Assembly: GCF_012935325.2 (NCBI RefSeq)
Contig: NZ_JABBYG020000003.1
Coordinates: 1-64,000 of the forward strand
Reading direction: 5' to 3'
From: Paenibacillus sp. PL91
GTDB taxonomy: Bacteria; Bacillota; Bacilli; Paenibacillales; Paenibacillaceae
Length of the DNA: 64,000 nt
Shown: positions 8,130 to 16,776 of the stretch, one piece after another
How positions within the stretch are numbered: the first letter of the stretch is position 1
Layout of the letters: each line of letters begins with the position of its first letter
Program-made: the position numbers and the translations under genes
The notes under the pieces: model-generated
Databases searched by the model: none
What the model saw: only the letters and a program-made list of their open reading frames with translations
What the model was told of the DNA's origin: nothing

Positions 8130-8823
8130 CTGTAAATTTGTAACCGATCCCCCATACCGTTTGAATAAACAGAGGGTTGGAAGGGTCTATTTCTATTTTC
8201 TTGCGAAGTTTTCTGATATGCACCATTATCGTGTTGTCGTCTTCTATGTAGCTGCTGTCCCATACATTACGAAATAACTGGGTCTTGGTAAACACCTGTC
8301 CGGGATTAGTCGCGAAAAACTTAAGCAGCTCAAATTCCTTAGCCGTAAGTGAAACCTCTTCTCCGCCGGCATTGACGGTATATTGCCGGAGATCGATCGA
8401 GAGACCTTTGTACGTGATCTTTGTTTTGCCCTGCGTACCCAGCTCGCTCCCTAGGATCAGAAATCGCCTCATAAGCGCCTTTACTCTGGCGACAACCTCA
8501 TTGATACTGAACGGCTTCGTCATATAGTCGTCAGCGCCTATACTTAAACCAAGTATCTTCTCCACTTCATGGTCCCTGGCCGTAAGCATCAATATGGGAA
8601 CGTTAGATTTGTTCCGCAGTCTTCTGCATACTTCGATCCCATCCACCTGCGGCATCATAATATCCAATATAACAAGGTTGTAGCTGTTAGCGTTGAACAA
8701 GCGCAGGGCATGTTCTCCATCTGCAGCAACATCCGCTTGATAAAGCTCTCGTTCCAAATATTTCTTCAGCAAATCCCTTATTTCTTTGTCATCGTCGGCA
8801 ATCAGTATCCGAACCGCGTCCAT
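8110..8823 (-). CDS. OmpR family response regulator
   Basis: The 237-residue protein has a receiver domain (acidic pocket DDD at 10-12, phospho-acceptor D54 in LVILDIMMPQ, K103 in MTKPF) and a winged-helix DNA-binding domain ending GIGYKF. I chose ATG 8823, which follows AGGTGA at good spacing; the frame extends 12 codons further without a ribosome site. It is the first gene of the five-gene operon and partner of the overlapping kinase gene. It likely activates the operon, perhaps at its own promoter (8859-8888). Confidence 0.92.
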   Translation of the reverse strand: MDAVRILIADDDKEIRDLLKKYLERELYQADVAADGEHALRLFNANSYNLVILDIMMPQVDGIEVCRRLRNKSNVPILMLTARDHEVEKILGLSIGADDYMTKPFSINEVVARVKALMRRFLILGSELGTQGKTKITYKGLSIDLRQYTVNAGGEEVSLTAKEFELLKFFATNPGQVFTKTQLFRNVWDSSYIEDDNTIMVHIRKLRKKIEIDPSNPLFIQTVWGIGYKFTGEKDES

Positions 8824-8858
8824 GACTTCACCTGCTTTTTTAATTTGTTTATTATTCA

Positions 8859-8888
8859 ATCATATTGCCATATCTAACCTTAGTTCAA
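8859..8888 (-). promoter_or_regulatory. Promoter of the resistance operon
   Basis: Reading the minus strand, TTGAAC (8888-8883) and TATGAT (8864-8859) lie 18 bases apart, about 35 bases upstream of the response regulator start. This fits a housekeeping sigma factor promoter. Confidence 0.5.
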
Positions 8889-9460
8889 TAGAGTTGTTCC
8901 TGTCCATAGAGCATTATTCGGAGTCAGCATAAAAAAAGACCGGGAGTCGACAGGTATGAAGCCGTTAGATACCAGTCTCTCGCTAGTGCTGAGTCAAGAA
9001 ATACCTGCATGTCTTGGCCAAGTATCTAGTATTCGATTAAATGAAGGGTGCAAACAGAGTCTTATAGATTCTTGCGTTCAATGTGCAGACACTCCGAATG
9101 AATCTAAATGAACATACTTGAATAACGGACCACGTTCCGTAGTAAAAGCGAAAAGGGCACACGAGCCCCTTCATTATCTTAAGAGATTTTGGACTCATCT
9201 ACTTCCCCCTAGTTTGGTATTCCAATTGAAACATGAATAAGGGCGTAAGCACAATTGTGCCTACGCCCTTGCTCATATCATTGAATTTCGTTTATTATAC
9301 AGTGGTTTTCCGAAAAGTAAATACTTACCATATTGTACGAGCCACCACGCTAAACTGTCCGTTAGTTCAATGCCCATCTCCAGTCTAATACTTTATTTTC
9401 CTAGTCTACAACTATATCGGTCTAATACTTTATTTCCGTTGAACAGCCTGATGGTCAAAA
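8889..9460. other. Gene-free region with repeats and hairpins
   Basis: I find no credible gene. It holds a hairpin with arms AAGGGCGTA and TACGCCCTT (9239-9270), a tail box of the dispersed element (AAACTGTCCGTTAGTTCAAT at 9352-9371), and an exact 16-base direct repeat GTCTAATACTTTATTT at 9383-9398 and 9420-9435. The same flank (AGTCTA...TTTATTTTCCT) occurs beyond the element copy at 4341-4430, so the repeat family may extend further than its boxes. Confidence 0.55.
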
Positions 9461-9491
9461 AAAATCGCGAAGCCGGCCGCTTCGCGATTTT
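9461..9491. terminator. Bidirectional terminator after the M20 peptidase
   Basis: AAAATCGCGAAGC and GCTTCGCGATTTT form a perfect 13-base stem with flanking A and T runs, directly behind the stop of the minus-strand peptidase gene. Confidence 0.85.
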
Positions 9492-9497
9492 TCATGC

Positions 9498-10853
9498 CTA
9501 TAACCGCTTCAGGAACGATACGATCGTCAGAAGCCCTTTGTCGAAATTGTACAGATGAAAATGTTCGTTCGGCGCATGCAGATTCTCGTCCGGAAGACCA
9601 AAGCCCATCATAACGACAGGAGCCGCCAGTTCGCGGGAGAAGGTTGCGACGATCGGAATCGATCCTCCATCTTTCGTGAACAGCGCTCGCGTGCCGTAGA
9701 CGTCTTCGTAAGCATCCGCAGCCAACTGCAGCATTCGGTCGGAAGGATCGATGTTGAAAGCGCGGGCCTTCTCGCCATCTTTGACTTGCAGCTTCGCGCC
9801 GGGCTGAACATGCTTCTGCAAATGCCGTTTGATCTTGTCCAGAATGTCCTGCGGGTCCTGGTCTCCAACTAGGCGGCAGGTGATCTTGGCATGCGCCTCC
9901 TTCGGAATGACCGTTTTGGTGCCTTCGCCCTGAAATCCGCCGTAAACGCCGTTCAGTTCAAGCGTCGGCCTCGCTCCGACGCGTTCCACGAAGGAGAAGC
10001 CTTCTTCGCCGTACAACGCGTCAAGACCAAGACTTGCCTTCAATTGATCTTCATCCAGCATCTGCTTGGCGAACTCTTCTCTCATGAGCGGCGAAAGCTC
10101 CGGCACGCCTTCATAGAATCCGTCGACGCTTACGCGGCCCCGATCATCGTGCAAAGTCGCAAGCAATGAGACGAGGGCATGAAGCGCGTTGGGAACGCCT
10201 CCGCCGTATGTTCCGGAGTGCAAATCGGTATTCGCGGTGTTCACGGTGACCTCAAGCGAACACAATCCCCGAAGTCCCGTACTTATGGCGGGCTTGCCCG
10301 GCTCGAGCAGCGATGTGTCCGAAATCAGGACGACGTCAGTGGCCAGCTTGTCCCGATTCGTCGTCAAGAAAGGGGGCAGGCTCCGGCTGGAAACTTCTTC
10401 TTCGCCCTCGATGCACAGCTTGATATTGACCGGAAGCCGCTCTTCCTGCTTCAATATGGCTTCTATCGCTTTGATATGCAGAAACACCTGGCCTTTATCG
10501 TCCGTCGCGCCCCGTGCGTACAGCTTGCCGTCCCGGATGTCCGGCTCGAAGGGAGGCGTCGTCCACAAATGCAGCGGATCGACTGGCTGCACGTCGTAAT
10601 GGCCGTAAACAAGCACGGTAGGTTTGCCGGGAGCATGAAGATGATCGGCGTACACGATCGGATGGCCGTCGGTTTGATGCACTTCCACGTTCTCGAGGCC
10701 CGCGCGGGTGAGCGCGTCCGCAAGCCATTCGGCCGCTTTGTTCATATCCGCTTTATGCGCGGACAGGGCAGATATGCTCGGGATGGACAACCAATGCTTC
10801 AGCTCGTCCAACTGCTGTTCCCTTAAGTTTTGAAAATAGGTTTCATAACTCAT
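9498..10853 (-). CDS. M20 family dipeptidase
   Basis: This is a 451-residue zinc-dependent M20 peptidase of the cytosolic dipeptidase/CNDP type. Metal and catalytic motifs are in order: VLVYGHYDVQP (His and Asp ligands), ARGATDDKGQ (bridging Asp), EGEEE (catalytic Glu), LISDTS, the dimerisation lid with DLHSGTYGG, and the last ligand in LHAPNEHF. No signal peptide is present. The start MSYETYF follows GGGAGG by 12 bases; upstream in-frame codons lie on the ribosome site itself. It would hydrolyse dipeptides or small peptides. A YciI remnant lies 37 bases upstream on the same strand. Confidence 0.92.
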   Translation of the reverse strand: MSYETYFQNLREQQLDELKHWLSIPSISALSAHKADMNKAAEWLADALTRAGLENVEVHQTDGHPIVYADHLHAPGKPTVLVYGHYDVQPVDPLHLWTTPPFEPDIRDGKLYARGATDDKGQVFLHIKAIEAILKQEERLPVNIKLCIEGEEEVSSRSLPPFLTTNRDKLATDVVLISDTSLLEPGKPAISTGLRGLCSLEVTVNTANTDLHSGTYGGGVPNALHALVSLLATLHDDRGRVSVDGFYEGVPELSPLMREEFAKQMLDEDQLKASLGLDALYGEEGFSFVERVGARPTLELNGVYGGFQGEGTKTVIPKEAHAKITCRLVGDQDPQDILDKIKRHLQKHVQPGAKLQVKDGEKARAFNIDPSDRMLQLAADAYEDVYGTRALFTKDGGSIPIVATFSRELAAPVVMMGFGLPDENLHAPNEHFHLYNFDKGLLTIVSFLKRL

Positions 10854-10889
10854 CTGTGATTTCATCCTCCCTTTCAATATATATCCCTA

Positions 10890-11114
10890 TCATATACCTC
10901 CACCAAGCAAAGATGCCAGAGACTCGGCGTAAATTGTTGGCGTGAACGGAATAACGGTATATTCCGCGAGTTTTTCTTTATGGAAAGGATCTTCCTTAAT
11001 AATTCCCTCAATCTCCGTCTTGGATTCCGCGCGCGCGATAATAACTCCGCCCGTTCTTGGCTCCATTGGGCCGGATGCGATAAATCGGGAAGCCCCATAG
11101 AATGTGTGCTCCAA
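10890..11114 (-). pseudogene. YciI-family protein, internally deleted
   Basis: The frame keeps the C-terminal half of a YciI domain: FIASGPMEPRTGGVIIARAES, then IIKEDPFHKEKLAEYTVIPF. Full-length members have about 95 residues with a His-Asp pair and some 25 residues between the N-terminal EH and the ASGP motif. Here EHTFYGAS runs directly into FIASGP, and only a weak TTG start is available. I infer a deletion that removed the first strand and helix. YciI proteins are small ferredoxin-like-fold enzymes of mostly unknown activity. Confidence 0.6.
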
Positions 11115-11225
11115 AGGAAGCCGGTGATCACAAGAAACTCAGTACAGCACAGTTCTCAGCGCTGTCTTTAACGAAGGACAATCTTAAGCGGGTTGGCTTT
11201 TCCTTATACAATACGTCGCAACTCA

Positions 11226-11251
11226 ACTAACGCTCCCCTTAGTGAATGGAT
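11226..11251 (+). repeat. Dispersed element, tail box copy
   Basis: AACTAACGCTCCCCTTAGTG is a tail box of the dispersed family. The stop codon of the decayed VOC gene lies inside it. Confidence 0.5.
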
Positions 11252-11530
11252 TGGTAAGCACCAAATTCATTACCGAAAGGGTCAGTAAATTTGATCATAT
11301 AACCAAAACCTTCATCTTGAAAGAATAGGATCGTTGCATTAACGGCTTCTTATCGTTCTTTAAGGAGATTGATATTCTTTATCAAAAACATGAAAGCTGG
11401 CATCGAAAAAGCGTCGTTTGTCAACCATCGCTCGTAATCTCGTAAAGCTTTTTTCAATCTATCGTAACGCCATTACGTTCCTAAATATCGGCCAATGTAT
11501 TGCCGTATTGTACAACCTTCCATGAATGAG
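11239..11530 (-). pseudogene. Decayed VOC (glyoxalase-like) protein
   Basis: Reading the minus strand, the last 33 codons give TILFFQDEGFGYMIKFTDP followed by FGNEFGAYQ, a clear C-terminus of a vicinal-oxygen-chelate protein with the DPFGN turn. Upstream the homology continues in broken frames (WKVVQYGNTLADI, then ERNGVTID, with stops between). At least one in-frame stop and one frameshift separate the parts, so the gene is dead. It lies upstream of the YciI remnant in the same direction. Confidence 0.6.
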
Positions 11531-11932
11531 CGGCTACGCTGTGCTCTTCAAACTTAAACTTACCTCGGCAGTATGCATTAACTGCAAGCATAAATCGTGT
11601 TTTATTAACTATTTTCGTCTACAAACCATTCCCCCGAATGAAGTATTCTTTTGGCTGGAATGTTTTTTTACTGTTGCTAATCCAGTAAGGACGAGGGGTG
11701 AGAGGGTTCGAATGTGAAAAATGACAAGCCGCAGCATGAATGACATATTTACACTGGCTAACTCTATAAGTTATTCATATAAGAAGAGACAACTCCAAAG
11801 CATCATGCAATGATTTAAGGCTGGCCGACCTGACAGCTAGCATAGGGGTCTATCCGTTTCTGAGCAATTCAATGTAGAAGTAGAAGCAAGGATCTTATTT
11901 CATTATTTAGACGATCTTGAGGAGGTACGACC
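11531..11932. other. Gene-free region before the sulfatase
   Basis: I see no conserved protein. A short plus-strand frame here (about 63 codons) has no recognisable motif and no ribosome site. A GGTTCGAAT string near 11706 recalls a tRNA T-loop, but no acceptor or anticodon stem can be built around it. Confidence 0.4.
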
Positions 11933-13441
11933 ATGTCCCATGAGGAAGAACAATCCCCACGCCGTCCGAACATCCTATTCATTCAGACGGATCAGCAGCG
12001 CGTCGATACGCTGCGCAGTTACAGTGGACAAGTATGCCAAACGCCAAATTTAAATGACCTTGCGGATGAAAGCGTTGTCTTCGAAAATGCCTATACAAGC
12101 TGCCCGGTATGCACGCCGGCTCGGGCTTCGATGCAGACGGGGATGTATCCGTTCAAGCACGGGATGCAGACGAACGGATACGGCATGGGCAGCATGGTTC
12201 AAGAACTGCCGGATACGTCCCGGCTGCTCAGCAGACAGCTGGAGGAGCAGTCGTACAGCATTGGCTATACGGGCAAGTGGCATCTGGGCTTCGGACCGGA
12301 GATGGGCAACTACTTGCGGGAGAATCTCGCTTATGTACGTTTTCCGGACATTGTCGCTGGAATCAAATCCATGCCTACCGATGTCGGCTATGAGGGCGAC
12401 GATTTCGCTGGCCACGGGGGCGGGGGGATGAATTACCCGCAATTCAGGCATTATTTGCAGGATAACGGACTTACCTGGCAGGAAGAAAATAAAGTGAGCG
12501 GTCACTTCGAGTATCATTACGCCTCTGAATTGACCTCACCTATTGAGTCCACTGTTGAATACTATTTGACGGAGCGGGCAATCCATTATATCGATCAATT
12601 TCGTCAACGAGAGGCACCTTTTTTCTTCTCATTAAATTTTTGGGGTCCGCATGAGCCTTATGTAGCGCCAACGCGGTTTCTAGACTTGTACCGCGATGTG
12701 GTTATTGAGCCGTGGCCGAACTTCTACGACGACAACAAAGGAAAACCGTCCATTCATCGCATCAAAAAAGGAAACACGACGGAATGGTCCGATTTTGTTC
12801 CCTATATTAAACATTATTATGGAGCGATGAGCAGCATTGATGAGCAGATCGGACGGCTGCTGGATTACTTGAAGCAGCATGATCTGTACGAAAATACGGT
12901 TATTATCTTTACCGCTGACCACGGAGAGTCGCTTGGCATTCACGGCGGCTTGTGCGACAAATCGTTTTTCATGTATGAAGAAACCTGCCGCATCCCGCTC
13001 ATTGTCAAGCCAGCCGGTGGTCGAATCGAGCCGCGGACGGAAACCAGCTTCGTCGGCACCTGCGATATCCATGCGACGATACTCGATCTCGCGGGCGCTG
13101 GATCCCCACCGCCTGGGGCGGACGGCAGGTCATTCGCTCCAACGCTAGCGGGAGAGGCTTTGGTCGAATGGCCGGATTGTATCGTGACTGAGGGCGCCGG
13201 CCTTGAGGCTGCAATGTTCACCCAACGTATGCTCCGCAAAGGTTCATACAAATATGTATTTAATTGCGGCGATATGGATGAGCTTTACGATTTGGCATGC
13301 GATCCTCACGAGCTGACCAATCTGATCGACCGCTCGGACTACAATCAAACGCTTGCCGATCTGCGGCAGTCGCTTGTGGACTGGATGATTCATCACGAGG
13401 ACAGCCTTCTCAAACAGTTTAAGCGGATGCGGATTGATTAG
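11933..13441 (+). CDS. Sulfatase
   Basis: This is a 502-residue alkaline-phosphatase-fold sulfatase with a strong GAGGAGG ribosome site. The formylglycine signature CxPxR is CTPAR at residues 60-64, so C60 would be converted to formylglycine. Metal ligands lie in LFIQTDQQR (D20, Q21) and ADHGES. KWHLGF and the WGPHEPY motif are also typical of the family. No signal peptide is present, so it is a cytosolic enzyme acting on imported sulfated sugars or small sulfate esters. No maturation enzyme is encoded nearby. The gene stands alone with no partner to reveal the substrate. Confidence 0.9.
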   Translation: MSHEEEQSPRRPNILFIQTDQQRVDTLRSYSGQVCQTPNLNDLADESVVFENAYTSCPVCTPARASMQTGMYPFKHGMQTNGYGMGSMVQELPDTSRLLSRQLEEQSYSIGYTGKWHLGFGPEMGNYLRENLAYVRFPDIVAGIKSMPTDVGYEGDDFAGHGGGGMNYPQFRHYLQDNGLTWQEENKVSGHFEYHYASELTSPIESTVEYYLTERAIHYIDQFRQREAPFFFSLNFWGPHEPYVAPTRFLDLYRDVVIEPWPNFYDDNKGKPSIHRIKKGNTTEWSDFVPYIKHYYGAMSSIDEQIGRLLDYLKQHDLYENTVIIFTADHGESLGIHGGLCDKSFFMYEETCRIPLIVKPAGGRIEPRTETSFVGTCDIHATILDLAGAGSPPPGADGRSFAPTLAGEALVEWPDCIVTEGAGLEAAMFTQRMLRKGSYKYVFNCGDMDELYDLACDPHELTNLIDRSDYNQTLADLRQSLVDWMIHHEDSLLKQFKRMRID

Positions 13442-13978
13442 GGGAAGAGAAGTCTAGGGGATTCAGGCCTTATTGCGAAATCGTTCCCGCGTGCATGATT
13501 AACTCGTTTAAGCTATCTGTCATATTCAAAGTACAACGCAGTCTGGCGTTTGCGCTAGGCTGCTTTGTGCTTTATTGCTTGTTGCTCATGCTTTCTAGCA
13601 GGTATCAACAAGGCTTTTCTGCGTACAACCAGCTATTTGGTTTTGGCCATCTGAGTAGAATCTAAGGCTGAGGCTTATTCGCCGATTAGACGGACGACGA
13701 ATTGTTCCACAGCCGCGCGGCATATCCATTGGCATCCCCTTTCCAAAGGAGATGGCTTCAGCCTCTGTTCTAACGGATCTGCGGGAAATATGCAGAAAAG
13801 GCTCCCGATCCATTTCTGTCGGCAGCCTTCTCCTGATGTTTATGTTGAATAGGCATAACTTGACCCACAGATGTTCCGATCTGCAGTTAGACGGTCATTC
13901 CCTTTTCCGAACTGTATGTAACAATGCCTCGATATCCTTCAGTTTACTGAAGGCTCGAGTTTCCAGAATACGGATCAG
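13442..13978. other. Gene-free region with a degenerate repeat copy
   Basis: I find no credible gene. Around 13798-13870 there is a degenerate dispersed element: AAAAGGCTCCCGATC pairs imperfectly with GTCGGCAGCCTT, and GTTGAATAGG follows. Confidence 0.4.
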
Positions 13979-14473
13979 TCAACTTCTAATAAATTTTCCG
14001 GAGTTCTTTTGCTCAAATTTTTTCATTTTATCGATTATCTCTAGCCCTGATCCGAACACAATATCATAATGATTAACGCATAATAACCATTCGTATTTTT
14101 TGGAAACTACATAATGCTCCCTTAGGTGCATAAGTTCAGGAATAACATTCTTAATTATAAAATTTGTATCTCTCCTTCATAAAGCCACATTTTATCTTTG
14201 TAATCCTCTACAATAAACCAAACCTTCTCATCATTAATAAAGTAATTTAAGTATCTTTCTGAAGCATCAACTAATCTAATCATATATTGTGGATCTTTAA
14301 GTCTCTGCCAACCAATGCAAACTATTTGTATAATGCGGTTTTTGAATGAATCTCTCCTCGATTTTATTGAGAACTGGTTTCCACAAATTCTTGTCTACTT
14401 CAGAAAAGTGCTCCTGACTTTTTAGTGAATTTATTAGTTCTCCTATCTCATCTCGGATTGCAAAATGATCCAT
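13979..14473 (-). pseudogene. Frameshifted DUF6756-like protein
   Basis: A normal start (ATG 14473 behind GGAGAT) opens MDHFAIRDEIGELINSLK and runs to IEERFIQKP. The conserved text then continues in a second frame (LKDPQYMIRLVDASERYL, then FINDEKVWFIVEDYKDKMWL followed by YEGEI), and in a third (IIKNVIPELMHLREHYVV followed by SKKYEWLLCVNHYDIVFG). The VEDxxKMWLYEG and KYEWLLCxNHYDI strings look like the uncharacterised DUF6756 family (from memory). Two indels, near 14330 and 14160, break it. Single-copy sequencing error is possible but two hits make decay more likely. Confidence 0.6.
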
Positions 14474-14568
14474 TGCGAAATCATCTCCGTTTGGAACTTT
14501 TCACTATAAGTTGTCAACATTTTTGAAATTGAAACAGTCTAATATAGAAAGTAAGGGGGTGGCTCACA

Positions 14569-14853
14569 TTGAATAAATATCTATTAGCAATACTCATTTG
14601 TATCAGCATTGTGATGTCTGGTTGCAGCCATAGCGAAGGAGAAGAATTTATACTCTCGGGGAAAATCACATCAATTGATGAAAAGAAGGGTCATGTTTAC
14701 ATCGATGAAGTCAGCGAAATCGAGTATAAGGACTACAAAAAACTACAGGTTGGTCAATCTGTAAAATTCACTTTATACAGTATATCTAATGATGATGTCT
14801 GGGATCCCAAGCTAATAAAAGTAAAGTCTGTTGAAATCCTGAACACTCCTTAA
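14569..14853 (+). CDS. Small lipoprotein of unknown function
   Basis: The 94-residue product starts at TTG behind AGGGGG. It has a lipoprotein signal peptide with lipobox VMSGC (cysteine about residue 19), followed by a 70-residue beta-rich domain (FILSGKITSIDEKKGHVYID and VGQSVKFTLY) that looks like a small OB-type barrel, similar in plan to DUF3221-type lipoproteins. It would be anchored on the outer face of the membrane. No partner gene adjoins it; a decayed gene lies upstream and a repeat element downstream. Confidence 0.75.
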   Translation: MNKYLLAILICISIVMSGCSHSEGEEFILSGKITSIDEKKGHVYIDEVSEIEYKDYKKLQVGQSVKFTLYSISNDDVWDPKLIKVKSVEILNTP

Positions 14854-14910
14854 ACGTCAATACAAAATTCTGAAGTTCTTTGGGCTACGCTTTTCTGGGC
14901 CAGCAATGTT

Positions 14911-15008
14911 GCGCTAATCTTCCCGTTACTTTAATAAGCAAGGAGCAGACTGCCGCTGGCAAACTGCTCCATGTTTTGTTGAACTATCGTGTCCCGTTAG
15001 TTGAGTGC
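14911..15008 (+). repeat. Dispersed box-hairpin-box element (full copy)
   Basis: The head box GCTAATCTTCCCGTTACTTT (14913-14932) is followed by a hairpin GGAGCAG...CTGCTCC (14942-14970) and the tail box AACTATCGTGTCCCGTTAGT (14982-15001). Head and tail resemble each other, so the hairpin is flanked by imperfect direct repeats. The tail can also fold on itself (AACTA.CG with CGTTAGTT). Confidence 0.7.
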
Positions 15009-15022
15009 TAGGTAATCCCCTA

Positions 15023-15073
15023 TTGACAGTAAACAGAGCTTAAATTAAGATATTGGTAAATGAACCGTTCATT
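15023..15073 (+). promoter_or_regulatory. Promoter and TetR-type operator of the SDR-TetR pair
   Basis: TTGACA (15023-15028) and TAAGAT (15046-15051) lie 17 bases apart, a near-ideal promoter. A perfect 15-base palindrome, AATGAACCGTTCATT (15059-15073), covers the expected transcription start. The downstream gene pair ends with a TetR regulator, so this is very likely its operator. Confidence 0.75.
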
Positions 15074-15097
15074 CATTATGCGAGAGGTGGATCAAAA

Positions 15098-16009
15098 ATG
15101 GCGAGAATAATTACGAATAGTAAGTGGACAATCCAAGGCAAATATGTTGTGATTACTGGGGCTACAAGCGGCATTGGGTTGGCCGCGGCCAAAGAGCTCG
15201 CAACTCGGGGTGCTAACATAGGAATCGTAGCTCGTAATCAGGCTAAAGCAAATGAAGTAGCGGCTCAAATCGTGGCATTAACCGGTGGAAGAACCACTGT
15301 GGATGTATTCTTGGCTGACATGGCTTCACAAAAGTCCATACGTCGTGTTACAGCTGATATTTTGGCCAAATGCCAGAGAGTGGACGTTCTGATCAATAAT
15401 GCTGGCGCCTTGTTCGAAACGCGGCAATTAACCGAAGATGGTATGGAGATGACTTGGGCTGTTAACCATCTGGCGCCTTTCCTTCTGACTACGCTTCTCC
15501 TTGATCGTATGAAGGAAAGCGAGCATGCCCGTGTTATCACAACCGCATCCCATGGTCACAAGATGGCCAAGAAGGGCATCAACTTTGATGATCTTACCGC
15601 GGAACACCATTATAGCTTTCCAAAAAAATTTATTGGCGGTCCTACATTTCGCTACGCTGAGACCAAGCTCGCCAATATCCAATTCACCGCTGAATTGGCG
15701 AGGCGGCTAGAGGAGACCGGAGTCAGCGCCTACTGCTTTGATCCTGGCCTTGTTTCCACGAGCTTCAATCAGAACAACGGACTTTTAGCCCGTATGACTA
15801 TGGCCGTGATGAAAATGTTCTCCCGCAGTCCGGAGAAAGGTGCCGAAACTTTGGTGTGGTTAGCAGACTCGGACAAATTGACTGGTCATATTGGTTATTA
15901 CTACACCGACAGGCAAACAACAATCCCGTCTGTTCCCGCTCAGAACCTGGATGCAACAAAACGATTATGGATGGTAAGCGAAGAACAGATCGGAATTCGA
16001 AGACTCTAA
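15098..16009 (+). CDS. SDR family oxidoreductase (retinol-dehydrogenase-like)
   Basis: The 303-residue protein is a classical SDR with TGATSGIG (residues 20-27), VLINNAG, and the catalytic YAETKLAN (Y and K). The long C-terminal part (VSTSFNQNNGL, then FSRSPEKGAETLVWLAD) matches the retinol dehydrogenase/WW-oxidoreductase-like branch. I chose ATG 15098, eight bases after GAGGTGG; an in-frame codon at 15053 lies inside the promoter. It shares a transcript with the TetR gene 42 bases downstream, which probably represses both. The substrate is unknown, likely a hydrophobic carbonyl compound. Confidence 0.9.
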   Translation: MARIITNSKWTIQGKYVVITGATSGIGLAAAKELATRGANIGIVARNQAKANEVAAQIVALTGGRTTVDVFLADMASQKSIRRVTADILAKCQRVDVLINNAGALFETRQLTEDGMEMTWAVNHLAPFLLTTLLLDRMKESEHARVITTASHGHKMAKKGINFDDLTAEHHYSFPKKFIGGPTFRYAETKLANIQFTAELARRLEETGVSAYCFDPGLVSTSFNQNNGLLARMTMAVMKMFSRSPEKGAETLVWLADSDKLTGHIGYYYTDRQTTIPSVPAQNLDATKRLWMVSEEQIGIRRL

Positions 16010-16051
16010 CAGAGATTTGTCACAAAGAACCTAATTGGAGAGTGAATAACG

Positions 16052-16642
16052 TTGACACAACTACATGAACATTCCCCTGATCGCATTCACGATGAACGCA
16101 GAGAACAGATTAAGAGAGTAGCTCTTAAAATATTCGCTCAACGAGGAATTGCTGGCACAAAAATGAGCATGATTGCATCTGAAGCCGGTATTAGCCAAGG
16201 ACTTTCTTACCGCTATTTCAACTCCAAAGAAGAAATCTTTTCCGTACTCGTACAGGAAGCGATCGGAGAAGCCCAAGAGGCGATTAAAAACGTTCATCAA
16301 CTACCAGGTACTCCCTTAGAACAAATAAGAACTTTAACAAAAAGGATGCTTGATGAGAGTCATAAACATTTTTTCTTATTGCTTCAGCAAGTACAAAAGT
16401 CGGATGACGTGCCGGTAAAGGCCAAAGAAATGATCAATCATTATTCTCCGAAAGATACAATTGATCTACTTATTCCTATATTCATAAAAGGTCAACAAAC
16501 AGGAGAATTCTGTGAAGGTGATCCTCAAGAGCTGTTGTTCCTCTATTTCACCGTCATAACAGGACTCATGTTACAGGAAACGCAATCCAATAAAGGTTGG
16601 CTGTTAGAGGTGGACACCTTAATGAAAATTTTAACGAAATGA
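16052..16642 (+). CDS. TetR/AcrR family transcriptional regulator
   Basis: The 196-residue regulator starts at TTG behind GGAGAG. The N-terminal helix-turn-helix (residues 16-60) contains ALKIFAQRGIAGTKMSMIAS and ISQGLSYRYFNSKEEIF, typical of the family. The C-terminal ligand-binding domain has no identifiable signature. It follows the SDR gene and would bind the palindrome at 15059-15073, giving a simple autoregulated pair relieved by a ligand that may be the SDR substrate. Confidence 0.92.
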   Translation: MTQLHEHSPDRIHDERREQIKRVALKIFAQRGIAGTKMSMIASEAGISQGLSYRYFNSKEEIFSVLVQEAIGEAQEAIKNVHQLPGTPLEQIRTLTKRMLDESHKHFFLLLQQVQKSDDVPVKAKEMINHYSPKDTIDLLIPIFIKGQQTGEFCEGDPQELLFLYFTVITGLMLQETQSNKGWLLEVDTLMKILTK

Positions 16643-16679
16643 ACACTCTTACACATTTTGTCCAGTAACGATCCTTACA

Positions 16680-16776
16680 CAAATCTGCCCTTTAGATTAA
16701 TAAAATGAGCAGGCCACTGAAACGCCTGCTCATCCATATGTGTTATTCAACTACCGTGTCCCATTAGTTTAATGAC
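16680..16776 (+). repeat. Dispersed box-hairpin-box element (full copy)
   Basis: Head box AAATCTGCCCTTTAGATTAA, hairpin ATGAGCAGGC...GCCTGCTCAT (16705-16733), tail box CTACCGTGTCCCATTAGTTT. On the minus strand the hairpin is followed by TTTATTAAT, so it can act as a terminator there as well. Confidence 0.7.

Noticed and set aside
9383..9435. Start of a CRISPR-like array (two exact 16-base repeats)
   Set aside because: Only two units, too short, spacer of 21 bases, no cas genes; more likely a local duplication.
10179..10826. Long plus-strand open frame (over 200 codons) opposite the M20 peptidase
   Set aside because: It is a GC-driven antisense shadow: arginine-rich, no domain, no start signal; the minus strand carries all M20 metal motifs.
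11640..11730. Possible tRNA because of GGTTCGAAT
   Set aside because: No matching acceptor, D or anticodon stems can be drawn in the surrounding bases.
13595..14069. Short frames on both strands between the sulfatase and the DUF6756-like remnant
   Set aside because: No ribosome sites, low-complexity translation; the stretch contains a degenerate repeat copy instead.
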